DNA of 64,000 nucleotides, from the NCBI RefSeq assembly GCF_008932245.1, contig NZ_CP034909.1, positions 1,364,001 to 1,428,000 on the forward strand, given 5' to 3'. The DNA is from Sinorhizobium alkalisoli (GTDB taxonomy: Bacteria; Pseudomonadota; Alphaproteobacteria; Rhizobiales; Rhizobiaceae). The notes under the pieces are model-generated. The model ran no database searches, was not told where the DNA came from, and saw nothing but the letters and a program-made list of their open reading frames with translations. This document shows, one piece after another, positions 48,579-57,068 of this stretch. Positions within the stretch are counted from its first letter, which is position 1; the number at the start of each line of letters is the position of its first letter. Both the position numbers and the translations under genes were made by a program.

Positions 48579-49610
48579 TTATGCGCTGGCGCCGGCCGAT
48601 GGGTTGAAGACTTCTCCCGTTTTGAGCATGGCATGCATAATGACCGAGAGCTTGCGGGCGACGGCCACGGTGGCCCGCTTGAAGCCAAGCCGGTCGCGTA
48701 ACTTCAGCCCCCAGTCTTTAAGACGGCTTTCATTCCTGGCGCTGGTTCGCGTAAGCATCGCTGTCGCCGCTTCGTAAAGCAGCCCGCGCAGACGGCTGTC
48801 CCCTCTTCGTGAGATATGACCGTCATAATCGACTTCACCCGACTGATAGCGGCGTGTGGTGAGACCGAGCCAGGCGCCAACGGAGCGCGAAGTTCGGAAG
48901 TTGTCTGGATACTCGATTGCGGCGACATAGGAGACCGCAGTGATGGCGCCTATGCCTGGAGTTGTCATCAACAGCTTTGTGGCCGCGCTTTGCCGCGCCG
49001 TTGCAATGAGTTGACGGTCAAGAATGGCCGCACGCTTGCGGATGTCGCGCCACGCGTCAAGCAAGGGCAAAATGATTTCTGCCAGAGAAGTCTGCTTGTC
49101 CAGAAGCTCTCGAACATTGGCGTCAAACACCCGACCTGTCCCCTTAGGCACGATAAGGCCGAACGTCTTCATGACACCCCTGATCTGATTGCCAAGTTGG
49201 GTTGAGAGGGTCAGGAGCTGGTTGCGGGCCGCCACCAAAGCGCGGATCATCATAGCTTCAAACGACTTGACGCGAACCGCTTTGTAAAAGCCGGCTTCAG
49301 CGAGCTGGGCCAGGCCATCCGCATCATTGGCATCGGTCTTGTTGAGTGTCTCGTTCAATACCTTTTGCGCGTGCCGCGCTTCAATACAGATCGCCGGCAC
49401 TCCCTCGGTCGTCAGCGCATGATAGAACCACGTCGCCAGTGGCCCTGTTTCGAAGACGACGCGCCTGGCGTGCGGCGCGCGCTTGCGGATAATCTCCGCC
49501 AGAAGCTTTGGGTCCGAAGGGCACTTCCCCCGCCAGATCTGCTTCCCGCTCTCTCGAACCGAGATCGCCGTATCTTTCAATGAAACATCAAGCCCAATAT
49601 GCTGGTCCAT
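48579..49610 (-). CDS. IS110-family transposase of E1 (DEDD plus Transposase_20)
   Basis: A 343-residue recombinase. The N-terminal RuvC-like DEDD domain shows IGLDVSLKDTAISV, VVFETGPLATWFYHAL, KTDANDADGLAQLAEAG. The C-terminal Transposase_20 domain shows TTPGIGAITAVSYVAAIEYPDNF, SVGAWLGLTTRRYQSG with the serine nucleophile region, and RLRGLLYEAATAML. GGAGAG precedes the ATG. Intact. IS110 enzymes act with a structured guide RNA encoded in the element. Confidence 0.95.
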   Translation of the reverse strand: MDQHIGLDVSLKDTAISVRESGKQIWRGKCPSDPKLLAEIIRKRAPHARRVVFETGPLATWFYHALTTEGVPAICIEARHAQKVLNETLNKTDANDADGLAQLAEAGFYKAVRVKSFEAMMIRALVAARNQLLTLSTQLGNQIRGVMKTFGLIVPKGTGRVFDANVRELLDKQTSLAEIILPLLDAWRDIRKRAAILDRQLIATARQSAATKLLMTTPGIGAITAVSYVAAIEYPDNFRTSRSVGAWLGLTTRRYQSGEVDYDGHISRRGDSRLRGLLYEAATAMLTRTSARNESRLKDWGLKLRDRLGFKRATVAVARKLSVIMHAMLKTGEVFNPSAGASA

Positions 49611-50169
49611 GGTTGCTCTCCGTTTGATGTTTTGGGCCCGGTTCCAATCGTGAGCCCGTTTTCCCATCTTATCGGGGGCAACCACCCCCGCCAGCATCAT
49701 GTTAGGAAAGTGCTTGGGGCGATCGCGCCGCGATTACTCCATGTTCTGCGATCCAAATTCACCGTCGCAGAAAGGCGCAGTCGAGAACACCAACAAGCGC
49801 ATCCGCCGCTTTGTGCCAAGCGATACGGACCTATCCGCCGTCAGCCAGCAACAGCTGGTCGCCCTTGCCCATCACATGAACTCGCTGCCCAGGAAGTGCC
49901 TCGGTTATCGAACACCGGCGGAGGTCTTCATGGCGCATTTGCGCGAAAGTAGCTGATGCCCTACCCTTCACACGGCATTGTTGCACTTGGATTAGATTCT
50001 CCAGATCCAGATCGATGGCTCGCATCATTGGTGGTTGTCTAATCGCATTCCATCCGTCAAGCTGATTTGAGCATTCGATGTCCTTGCCGGCTTGCGAGAT
50101 AGGCAACCCGGCTGAACTAATTGAATGAATCTTCCCTCACCGGCCGTGTCCTCTGAGCTATCCAGTGCT

Positions 50170-50310
50170 GGGAGCAGGGTTGTCTCCGCGGTCGACAAAT
50201 GTCGCCGCACAATGGTCTTCGCAGGTGGGATCTTCCTAATGTTCGAGGCGCAGTCTCAACGAGCTGCAGCCACCAGAAGCGGAATGATCCTGCCCACGTC
50301 CGCAGCAGGG
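50170..50310 (-). ncRNA. Candidate bridge/seek RNA of E2
   Basis: Aligned with the E1 block over its whole length. In RNA order it contains TGGTGG (plus 50,270-50,275), complementary to CCACCA, the right half of E2's own target. Next is CTCGAA (plus 50,242-50,247), identical to the left half plus core of that target. Last is AGACAA (plus 50,180-50,185), identical to the element's own end plus core. The guide segments differ from E1 just where the targets differ, while the frame around them is conserved. Confidence 0.8.
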
Positions 50311-50362
50311 ACGCTCAGCACAAAGTTAGATGACGCGCTGAGGGATGAAGGCTGAGCGTCGC

Positions 50363-51394
50363 CTATACGGCGGCGCCAGCCGATGCGTTGAACACTTCTC
50401 CCGTCTTGAGCATGCTGTGCATGATGACCGCGAGTTTCCGGGCAACCGCCACCGCGGAGCGCTTGAAGCCAAGGCGCTCGCGCAGCTTAAGTCCCCAGCT
50501 CTTGAGACTGCTCTCGGTCCTGGCGCTGGTTCTCGTCAAAAGCACTGTCGCCGCTTCATAAAGCAGCCCACGTAAACGATTGTCCCCCCTTCGCGAGATA
50601 TGGCCGTCATAGTCGACCTCGCCTGACTGATATCGCCGCGTTGTCAAGCCGAGCCAGGCGCCAACCGAGCGCGACGTTCGAAAGTTTTCTGGATCTTCAA
50701 TTGCCGTAACGTAGGATACCGCCGTGACGGCGCCGATGCCTGGGATTGTCATCAATAGCTTTGTGGCTTGGCTCTCACGGGCCACTATAAGCAGCTGGCG
50801 ACCAAGATTGGCTGCGCGCTTGCGGATATCGTGCCACGCCTCCAAAAGAGGCAAGATAATCTTCGCAAGCTCGACGTTCCCATCCAAAAGCTTCCGCACA
50901 TCCCCATCAAAGACCTGCCCCTTCCCTTTCGGGATGATGAGACCGAAGGTCTTCATCAGGCCGCGGATTTGATTGCCAAGTTGCGTTGACATATTCAGGA
51001 GCTGTTCGCGGGCAGCCACCAATGTGCGGGCCAACATAGCGTCAAAAGACTTGACGCGAACCTCTTTGTAAAAGCCTGCTTCAGCGAGTTGCGCTAAACC
51101 ATCGGCGTCATTGGCATCGGTTTTGTTGAGCGTCTCGCTCAATACCTTTTGCGCATGCCGCGCTTCAATGCAGATCGCCGGCACCCCCTCGCTCGTCAGC
51201 GCGTGATAGAACCACGTCGACAGCGGTCCCGTTTCGAATACGACCCGCCGCGCGCGCGGAGCTTTTTTGCGGATCATCTGTGCAAGAAGCTTAGGATCCG
51301 AAGGACATTTCCCCCGCCAGATCCGCTTCCCATCTTCCCGGATCGAAATTGCGGTATCTTTCAAAGAAAGATCAAGGCCAATATATTGGTTCAA
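50363..51394 (-). CDS. IS110-family transposase of E2
   Basis: 343 residues, exactly the length of the E1 protein, with most positions shared (IGLDLSLKDTAISI, FETGPLSTWFYHAL, KTDANDADGLAQLAEAG, SVGAWLGLTTRRYQSG). The start is taken as the TTG at 51,394, behind GGAGGCAACC. That spot aligns with the ATG of E1; an ATG four codons upstream is the alternative. Intact, presumably functional. Confidence 0.93.
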   Translation of the reverse strand: MNQYIGLDLSLKDTAISIREDGKRIWRGKCPSDPKLLAQMIRKKAPRARRVVFETGPLSTWFYHALTSEGVPAICIEARHAQKVLSETLNKTDANDADGLAQLAEAGFYKEVRVKSFDAMLARTLVAAREQLLNMSTQLGNQIRGLMKTFGLIIPKGKGQVFDGDVRKLLDGNVELAKIILPLLEAWHDIRKRAANLGRQLLIVARESQATKLLMTIPGIGAVTAVSYVTAIEDPENFRTSRSVGAWLGLTTRRYQSGEVDYDGHISRRGDNRLRGLLYEAATVLLTRTSARTESSLKSWGLKLRERLGFKRSAVAVARKLAVIMHSMLKTGEVFNASAGAAV

Positions 51395-51687
51395 GGTTGC
51401 CTCCATCCGATGTTTGGGCCCGGTTCCAATCGAGAGCCCGTTTTTCCATCTTATCGGGGGCAACCACCCTCACCAGCCCAAAATCCAGAGACGGTCGCGC
51501 CGCGATTACTCCATGTTCGAGAACCGCGGTCCCAAATGCGCCCTGCTCGTCTATATCGACGATGCCACCGGCAAGCTCTTGCATCTGCGCTTTGCGACTT
51601 CAGCGAACACCTTCGATTATCTGCACGCGACGAAGGCCTACTTGCAGCAATGGGGCAAGCCGATCGCCTTCTACAGTCCAGATCGAT

Positions 51688-52230
51688 ATGGATGAACGTC
51701 GCAGGATCGCTCGCTGGCGAGCGGCCGGCCTCAGCGCCACCGTCATCGCCGAGAAGCTCGGACGGCATTCATTCAGTTTCGCAAGAAGTTCGGCAAGGCC
51801 AATGTGACGTCACTGGTCGAGCGGGTCAGCCGCTTTGCGGTCTTCCTGCGCAACAACGACCGGCAATCGAAGCCGATCATGGACGGGCTGATTGAGGTGC
51901 TCCAACCCCCTGCCCCAAGCCGCTCGACGCTCCATCACCTTTGACCGGGGCACTGAGTTCAGCGAATGGCCCTATCTGCAGGCTGGTATCGGAACGCAGA
52001 CATGGTTCTGCGACCCGCAGTCGCCCTGGCAGAAAGGCACGGTCGAGAACACCAATGGCCGGGTTCGCAAATGGCTTTCGAGAGAGATTGATCCCCTGTC
52101 GATCACCGACGGCGAGCTGAAGGACATCTGCGATCGGCTCAACTCGACTCCGCGGAAGTGCTTAGGCTACCGAACGCCGGCGGAAGTCTTCCGCAAGAAA
52201 CTGCTCGCGCAAATGCGGCGTGTCGGCTAG
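51688..52230 (+). pseudogene. Decayed IS30-family transposase
   Basis: Starts with an IS30 helix-turn-helix (MDERRRIARWRAAGLSATVIAEKLGRH). It then jumps, through an internal deletion near 51,780, to the catalytic core (FGKANVTSLVERVSRFAVFL). One extra C in a run near 51,905-51,910 shifts the frame before ITFDRGTEFSEWPYLQ. The C terminus (FCDPQSPWQKGTVENTNGR, RKCLGYRTPAEVFRKKLL) is intact to 52,230. Deletion plus frameshift make it inactive. It differs from the IS30 copy at 47.4 kb. Confidence 0.88.
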
Positions 52231-52704
52231 CTTCACACGCACAAGTCGCAGTTCGGCATGAACTTACACCGCATTTTAGAGACATATGAGCCAGTTAGAG
52301 ATGCGACAGTCGTCGCCTCTTTGGCGACCAACCTCCTCAATCCAAAATGGCACTGTTCGTCCTCGCGCTATTTCCGCAATTCACGACGCCAGGAAACGGT
52401 TCCATCAGATTGCAAATGCTGGTCCTCGCAATCATCCTAAAATGCGTCGGCTTCGTCGTGAACGGGGATGATCCTGATTATGGCCCGGGCGAAAAGCAGT
52501 ATGAAGCTCTCGTCGAAATTTGCTCGACTACCCAATTATCTCCTTGCTGCCGTATTTGCCGGACTGGCCTCTCGACTCGTGTTCGGAGGGAGAGCCTAAC
52601 CGGTACGCAGGATTCGCGGACTGCTCTGGGCCGAAAGTGCCGATTCTGGTTACCTATCCGGCTATTCAGTTAATTTCCCCCCGAGCGCGGATGATCTCAA
52701 CCCG
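52231..52704. other. 474-base stretch without a supported gene
   Basis: Between the IS30 remnant and the MFS gene. An open frame of 108 codons (52,347-52,673) has no recognisable domain and an unusual composition compared with neighbours, so it is not called. The base composition is lower in GC than the core genes, as expected of IS-derived or imported DNA. Confidence 0.5.
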
Positions 52705-53958
52705 CTACACGTAGGTGCAGCAGCCCCTAAGCTGTAAGCCAGATGTCGTGTCAGCCGTCTCTGTTCGAACGTGCTGTGTCGTCGCCTTGGGGGGAGGCAT
52801 TCTCGTGCCGACAGCAAATAGAATTGCGCTGGCGGCCGCAAACCCCGCAAGAAGAAGGAACATGCCAGGCCCTCCAAAAGCGCCAAGCATGACGCCGCCC
52901 AGGGTCGGGCCGACGAAATTGCCGACGGTTGAGAATGAGTGAGCCCCGAAATAGCTTCCCCTATTGCGGTCGCTCGATATACCGTCAACAAGCATGTATT
53001 CGGATGGGACGACCAGAATCTCGCCGATCGTGAAGACAATCATCGAGATCGCCAAGCTCCAAAATGCCGTGGAGGTTAGAAAACCGATCTCACTCAGAAG
53101 GAACAGAACGCAGCCGATCACGAGGGCATCTAGGGCGCCTGCACGTTCAATGAATCGCCGCGCGAACGGATTGCCGATTAGAACGACTGCGCCGTTGATC
53201 GAAACGAGATATGCAAAAATCTCCACGCCGCCAGCTACATTGTCCGAAAGATAGGGAGCAAGCGTAGCCGACCATTGACCGTACACGGCAATTGGCAACA
53301 TGCCGCCAGCGACAAAGAAGGCCAGACGCGGATCACGGACCGTCGCCTTGATGCTCTGAAACACCGGCACCGCCGACGCGGCGGCTTGGTGAACATCCCC
53401 TCGATGAAGGGGAACCTGCAAGAGATGCAGGGCAAACGCAAACATCGCATAGACGATGCCTGCAATGAGGAAAAGGGTCGTGGATGCAGCGCCTGCTGCG
53501 ATTCCGATCAGCGGCCCAACGGCCCAACCGACATTTGACGCCGTGTAGCGCCAAGAGAAATACTTCAGACGTGCGTGTTCAGGGCATACGTCGCTCATCA
53601 GGGCGCGTGAAATCGGCTCATATATCGCGACGGCGACAGCAGCTACGATCTGAGCGAGGCAGAACGCAAGAACCGTTTCAGCTAACCCCATCCCAACCAG
53701 AGCGAAAGCCATAGAAAGGAGGGTAAGCGTCAGCACAGTTTTGCGCCCCACTCGGTCCGACAAGGATCCTGCGAAGGGGGCAGCAATCGCTCCCACCAAG
53801 GCCCCCAACAGTGCGCCGATCATGGCGGGACCGAGCCCGAATGACTGCTGCAATTTGATGGCGAGGAACGAGAGAGTCATTGCACGCGCGATGGTCACAA
53901 GACCCGACCCAATTATGAGGAACAGCACATGTTTCAGCCGCTGTTCTTCGTACTCCAT
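52705..53958 (-). CDS. MFS transporter (MdtH/drug-efflux-like)
   Basis: A 417-residue major-facilitator protein with about twelve hydrophobic segments. The motif A loop GSLSDRVGRKTVL sits between helices 2 and 3. Its layout resembles DHA1-type efflux pumps such as MdtH. The tail after the last helix (TRMPPPKATTQHVRTETAD) is hydrophilic. It lies beside the IS island, with no partner gene, and the substrate is unknown. Confidence 0.85.
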   Translation of the reverse strand: MEYEEQRLKHVLFLIIGSGLVTIARAMTLSFLAIKLQQSFGLGPAMIGALLGALVGAIAAPFAGSLSDRVGRKTVLTLTLLSMAFALVGMGLAETVLAFCLAQIVAAVAVAIYEPISRALMSDVCPEHARLKYFSWRYTASNVGWAVGPLIGIAAGAASTTLFLIAGIVYAMFAFALHLLQVPLHRGDVHQAAASAVPVFQSIKATVRDPRLAFFVAGGMLPIAVYGQWSATLAPYLSDNVAGGVEIFAYLVSINGAVVLIGNPFARRFIERAGALDALVIGCVLFLLSEIGFLTSTAFWSLAISMIVFTIGEILVVPSEYMLVDGISSDRNRGSYFGAHSFSTVGNFVGPTLGGVMLGAFGGPGMFLLLAGFAAASAILFAVGTRMPPPKATTQHVRTETADTTSGLQLRGCCTYV

Positions 53959-54187
53959 CGTCGCCCCCGATCTACTGCAACAATCCCGATTTCAATCGAT
54001 CTCGCCTACCTAGCAAATCGCAGAATAGGGAGTTTGTGACCGTTACAATGACCAGTGTGGGCAGCGCAAGGCCGCCATTTCACGAGTTCGTCAGCCGACC
54101 ATTCGGCTCGACGCGCGGGAATTTCGCCAGGAGCATCTGCCCGCCCTCCTCTACGTGGAGTGCCGGCGCATCGCCCGCCGGCGGACC

Positions 54188-55003
54188 CTACGCCCGAAGG
54201 TTGAAGCTCCTGCGCAAGGCGCTTGGGCTGATGCCCAGCTGTCGGTGAAACGTGGCGCTCAGATGCGCGTGCGAGGAAAAGCCCACTGCAAGTGCAACGG
54301 CGCTTAGATCTACGGCGCCGGCGGTGATCAGCGAACGGGCACGCGCGACACGGCGATCGACGATATAGGCATGAGGCGACCAACCGGTCGCCTGCTTGAA
54401 AGCCCGTGAGAAGAAACCCGCCGAAAGACCGAGCCCTTCAGCGAGCGCTTGTACCGTTAATTCTCCGTCGAGATTACCTTCGATGATTTCGTCGATCCGT
54501 CTCAGGCGCCGTGCGGTCATCCATTGCGGAGTGTCACTCGAAGGGGCACGACATCCCATCTGCAGGCAAAGCCGATCGACGAGAGCGATCATCTGCGCTT
54601 CGTGGCGCAACGGCTCGGCGAAGGGAGATGCGAGAAAGAGGCGTCTCAACTCATGCGCGGCCGCAACAGCGAGGGAATCGATGCGGTCGCTGAAAGCGAA
54701 GCCGCCTTCTTCCTCGAGATCGAAGCCGGTGAGGACGAGATATTCCCCGCCGGAGGCCGAACACGAGAAGACTTCGCAGCCTTTCGGCACATAGGCGAGC
54801 CCGTTCGGCCGCGCGCGAAAAGGCCGGATCCTGTCGCTGGCATAGGCATGTACGCCCTCCTGGCTCTCGAAGGCGAAGCCGAGGACCGGGCGATCCGCCG
54901 TATAGCGCGCCTCATAGGGCCGGCGCGGCAAAAGCTCCGCCGACCAGCGGCCGACGGTCACGCGCCTTGCCGGCTCCGGCGTCAATGCCGTGGGTCCGCT
55001 CAT
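54188..55003 (-). CDS. AraC-family transcriptional regulator
   Basis: A 271-residue regulator. The C-terminal pair of helix-turn-helix motifs is clear: LTVQALAEGLGLSAGFFSRAFKQATGWSPHAYIVDRRVARAR and then LSAVALAVGFSSHAHLSATFHRQLGISPSALR. The N-terminal cupin-like effector domain has no specific signature. The ATG at 55,003 is chosen over an upstream TTG. It is divergent from a threonine-dehydratase-like gene (122-base gap), which it probably controls. Confidence 0.88.
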   Translation of the reverse strand: MSGPTALTPEPARRVTVGRWSAELLPRRPYEARYTADRPVLGFAFESQEGVHAYASDRIRPFRARPNGLAYVPKGCEVFSCSASGGEYLVLTGFDLEEEGGFAFSDRIDSLAVAAAHELRRLFLASPFAEPLRHEAQMIALVDRLCLQMGCRAPSSDTPQWMTARRLRRIDEIIEGNLDGELTVQALAEGLGLSAGFFSRAFKQATGWSPHAYIVDRRVARARSLITAGAVDLSAVALAVGFSSHAHLSATFHRQLGISPSALRRSFNLRA

Positions 55004-55125
55004 GCTTACTCGTCCGCTCCTCAGGATCAATTTCCAATGGCCGCCGTTTTACGTCAGGAATCTGAAAGCGCCAAAACTTTCGGCATGTCAGTCATCCGGC
55101 ATCCGTAAACGATGGAGGCAACGGG

Positions 55126-56103
55126 ATGAAGCTGTTCGCACGGAAGGACATCGAAGAGGCGGCCGCGCTCGTCTACCGGCACATGCCGCCCACCCCGCAA
55201 TATGTGTGGCCACAGCTCTGCGAGATGGCGGGCGCCACGGTCTGGATCAAGCACGAGAACCACACGCCCGTCGGCGCGTTCAAGGTCCGCGGTGGCATCA
55301 CCTTCATGGATTGGCTCCGCCGCAGCCGGCCAGAAACCACGGGCATTGTCACCGCAACGCGCGGCAATCACGGACAGAGCCAAGCGCGTGCCGCCCGGAC
55401 TGCCGGGCTTGAGGCGCAAATCATCGTTCCGCACGGCAATTCCGTCGAAAAGAATGCCGCCATGCGCGCCTGGGGCGGCAAGGTCATCGAGTTCGGCCGG
55501 GACTTTGACGAGGCGCGAAGCGAAGCGCGGCGGCTTGCGGCCGAGGCCGGCTCTTTCCTGGTGCCGGCCTTCCATAAAGAGATCGTCCTCGGTGTCGCGA
55601 CTTATGCGCTGGAACTCTTCACCGCGGCACCCGATCTCGATGCGGTCTATGTGCCGATCGGCTGCGGCTCGGGGATTTGCGGCGTCATTGCCGCACGCGA
55701 GACGCTGGGCCTAAAGACGGAGGTGATCGGCGTCGTCTCAACCCACGCGCCGGCTGCGAAACTGTCATTTGAAGCCGGGCGGCCGATCCAGACCGAAACG
55801 GCGCTGACCTTCGCGGACGGCATGGCCGTTCGCGTCCCCGTGGAAGAGGCCTTCGCGATCTATGCGAAAGGCGCCTCCCGCATCGTCGCCGTCAGCGACG
55901 ACGAAGTGGCGGAGGCGATGCGCCTCCTCTACCGCGCCACCCACAATGTCGCCGAGGGCGCGGGCGCGGCGCCGCTCGCCGCGCTGCTCAAGGAAGGTGC
56001 GGCCATGCGTGGCAGGAAAATCGGCCTCATCCTGAGCGGAGCGAATGTGGACGCCGACGTGTTTCAGAAGGTTTTGGCCGGGGAGACGCCCAGTGTCACG
56101 TGA
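55126..56103 (+). CDS. PLP-dependent threonine/serine dehydratase-like protein
   Basis: A 325-residue fold-type II PLP enzyme. The PLP lysine lies in TPVGAFKVRGGITF (near residue 51), the asparagine loop in TATRGNHGQSQ and the glycine loop in PIGCGSGICGVIAAR. It has no ACT domain, so it resembles catabolic threonine dehydratases (TdcB group) or related amino-acid lyases. It is divergent from the AraC regulator. The next dehydratase fragment overlaps its last 11 bases. Confidence 0.85.
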   Translation: MKLFARKDIEEAAALVYRHMPPTPQYVWPQLCEMAGATVWIKHENHTPVGAFKVRGGITFMDWLRRSRPETTGIVTATRGNHGQSQARAARTAGLEAQIIVPHGNSVEKNAAMRAWGGKVIEFGRDFDEARSEARRLAAEAGSFLVPAFHKEIVLGVATYALELFTAAPDLDAVYVPIGCGSGICGVIAARETLGLKTEVIGVVSTHAPAAKLSFEAGRPIQTETALTFADGMAVRVPVEEAFAIYAKGASRIVAVSDDEVAEAMRLLYRATHNVAEGAGAAPLAALLKEGAAMRGRKIGLILSGANVDADVFQKVLAGETPSVT

Positions 56104-56470
56104 AGCTTCGTCCCTTCTACGGCAAGCCCAGGCCCCGCTTCAGCGTCTTCAGGACGGCCCAATCCGCGCCTTCCAGGGGCGCGGGACCGACTGGCTCCTC
56201 CAAACGATGCCCGCCGCCGGCCCCTCGCTCGTCACCGCCTCGGCCGGAAACTTCGGCCAAGGGCTCGCACATGCCGCCGCCAAACGGGGTCGCAAGGCGA
56301 TCGTTTTTGCGGCGACGAATGCCAACCCGCTGAAGATTGCCGCCATGCAGCGCGTTGGAGCGGAAGTCATTCTTCACGGCGACGATTTCGACGCGGCCAA
56401 GGCCGAGGCGCGTCGGTTCGCCGAGACAAAGGGCTGTGCCTTCATCCAGGACGGGGCCCATCCTGCAATC
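56093..56470 (+). pseudogene. Truncated second PLP dehydratase
   Basis: A GTG at 56,093 overlaps the end of the previous gene. About 125 residues follow of another fold-type II PLP protein: GPIRAFQGRGTDWLL (the residue after AF is Gln where the PLP Lys should be), TASAGNFGQGLAHAAAKRG, GAEVILHGDDFDAAKAEA and FIQDGAHPAIG. Similarity stops near 56,468 and the frame then runs into unrelated codons. It lacks the C-terminal two thirds and the PLP lysine, so it is a remnant. Confidence 0.7.
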
Positions 56471-56553
56471 GGGCAGTGGCCCGCCGCCGGCGATAGCAGT
56501 CAGTGGAAGCCCCTTCGCACATAGGACAAGCAGTCAAATCTATTGAGGACAGA

Positions 56554-56870
56554 ATGATAATCTGGCGTGAATCGTCCTGGCAGCTCTTGGACTGCTCGGG
56601 TCTCAATTCGTCGTCGAAGCCATTTTTGATGGTCCTCCCGCATCGGAATTTGTCCCGATCGGCCAAATGGCCGGTATGTGGTCGGGAGCCGCACTCGTAG
56701 CCCTTATGAACCTGGCGCTGGAGCGCGTCGACAAGCCGCGCACTGTAATCGACAAGGAAACGGGCAGCGAGCTCGTGCTTAAAGCCAAACACGATTTCTT
56801 CTTCATCCCGATGAAGTATTGGGCCTATCTGCTGATGCTGGTCGGCGTGGCCCGCTATTTCGCCGACTGA
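56554..56870 (+). pseudogene. Small membrane-protein gene with probable frameshift
   Basis: The stretch from about 56,571 to 56,870 encodes a convincing membrane protein without its own start: LGLLGSQFVVEAIFDGPP, GQMAGMWSGAALVALMNLALERVD and the C terminus FFFIPMKYWAYLLMLVGVARYF. A plausible start (MIIW at 56,554) lies one frame away, so a single indel near 56,566 seems to have broken the gene. An internal ATG at 56,667 could still give a 67-residue product. Family not recognised. Confidence 0.5.
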
Positions 56871-57068
56871 CCCTGCGAGAAGGGGTGCAAGCCGCCCGGT
56901 CTATCGTTGGCATTTCACTCCGGCGCCAGGGCTCGTCTTTTCGACCGAGCCTCTTGACGAGAGGCCCCGCAAAATCGTGTCGATCCGACCTGAGGTCATC
57001 TAGGCACTGATCAGCACATTCCACAACGACGCACGCGTGTATCACTAGCCAAATCAAAGACAGAAACA

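Larger units (their letters stand above)
48235..49745 (-). mobile_element. IS110/IS1111-type insertion sequence E1
   Basis: About 1.51 kb without terminal inverted repeats of the classical kind. It is delimited exactly because removal heals the IS30 gene: a TT dinucleotide occurs at both junctions (48,233-48,234 and 49,744-49,745). Plus-strand ends are GTCTGATCGCG... and ...GCGATTACTCCATG. A short subterminal inverted similarity (ATCGCG near both ends) is present. The transposase occupies the centre, with a 345-base non-coding segment 3' of it and about 130 bases 5'. Confidence 0.88.
47444..49956 (+). pseudogene. IS30-family transposase, split by E1
   Basis: The two pieces are 47,444-48,234 and 49,746-49,956. 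Joined across a single copy of the TT core they give an unbroken 333-residue IS30 transposase: LTLSDRRRLHQLVERKVPVG (HTH), RFGHWEGDLL (first catalytic Asp), TFDRGTEFRG, then after the junction CDPNSPSQKGAVENTNKRIR (catalytic Glu) and RKCLGYRTPAEVF. The break is at codon Trp-Phe (TGG TTC). Beyond 48,234 the continuing frame into E1 is meaningless. Confidence 0.9.
47386..49996 (+). mobile_element. IS30-family element interrupted by IS110/IS1111-type element E1
   Basis: Imperfect terminal inverted repeats are visible: TCTATTTCCAAGTGCGACATGCC-like at the left and its partner TCTAATCCAAGTGCAACA read inward from 49,996. Removing E1 restores a continuous transposase frame. A short hairpin plus T-run (47,419-47,440) just before the transposase start resembles the protective terminators common in IS elements. 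Confidence 0.8.
50037..51517 (-). mobile_element. IS110/IS1111-type insertion sequence E2
   Basis: About 1.48 kb, related to E1 in transposase, ends and non-coding block. The TT core is at 50,035-50,036 and 51,516-51,517. Plus-strand ends are GTCTAATCGC... and ...GCGATTACTCCATG, near-identical to E1. Excision restores a Trp-Trp-Phe-Glu reading in the host transposase remnant. E1 and E2 differ throughout, so they are separate lineages and not a recent duplication. Confidence 0.87.
49997..51673 (+). pseudogene. Remnant of a second ISNCY-type transposase, split by E2
   Basis: Two short pieces (49,997-50,036 and 51,518-51,673) join in frame once E2 is removed: IQIDGSHHWW + FENRGPKCALLVYIDDATGK and on to PIAFYS. 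This is the catalytic core of a transposase related to, but clearly different from, the intact one at 45.8 kb. The rest is lost: an IS30 element abuts its left side and IS30 debris its right side. Confidence 0.85.

Noticed and set aside
52347..52673. 108-codon frame between the IS30 remnant and the MFS gene
   Set aside because: Hydrophobic start but no domain, no clear ribosome site and an arginine-rich out-of-frame-looking tail; not enough support.
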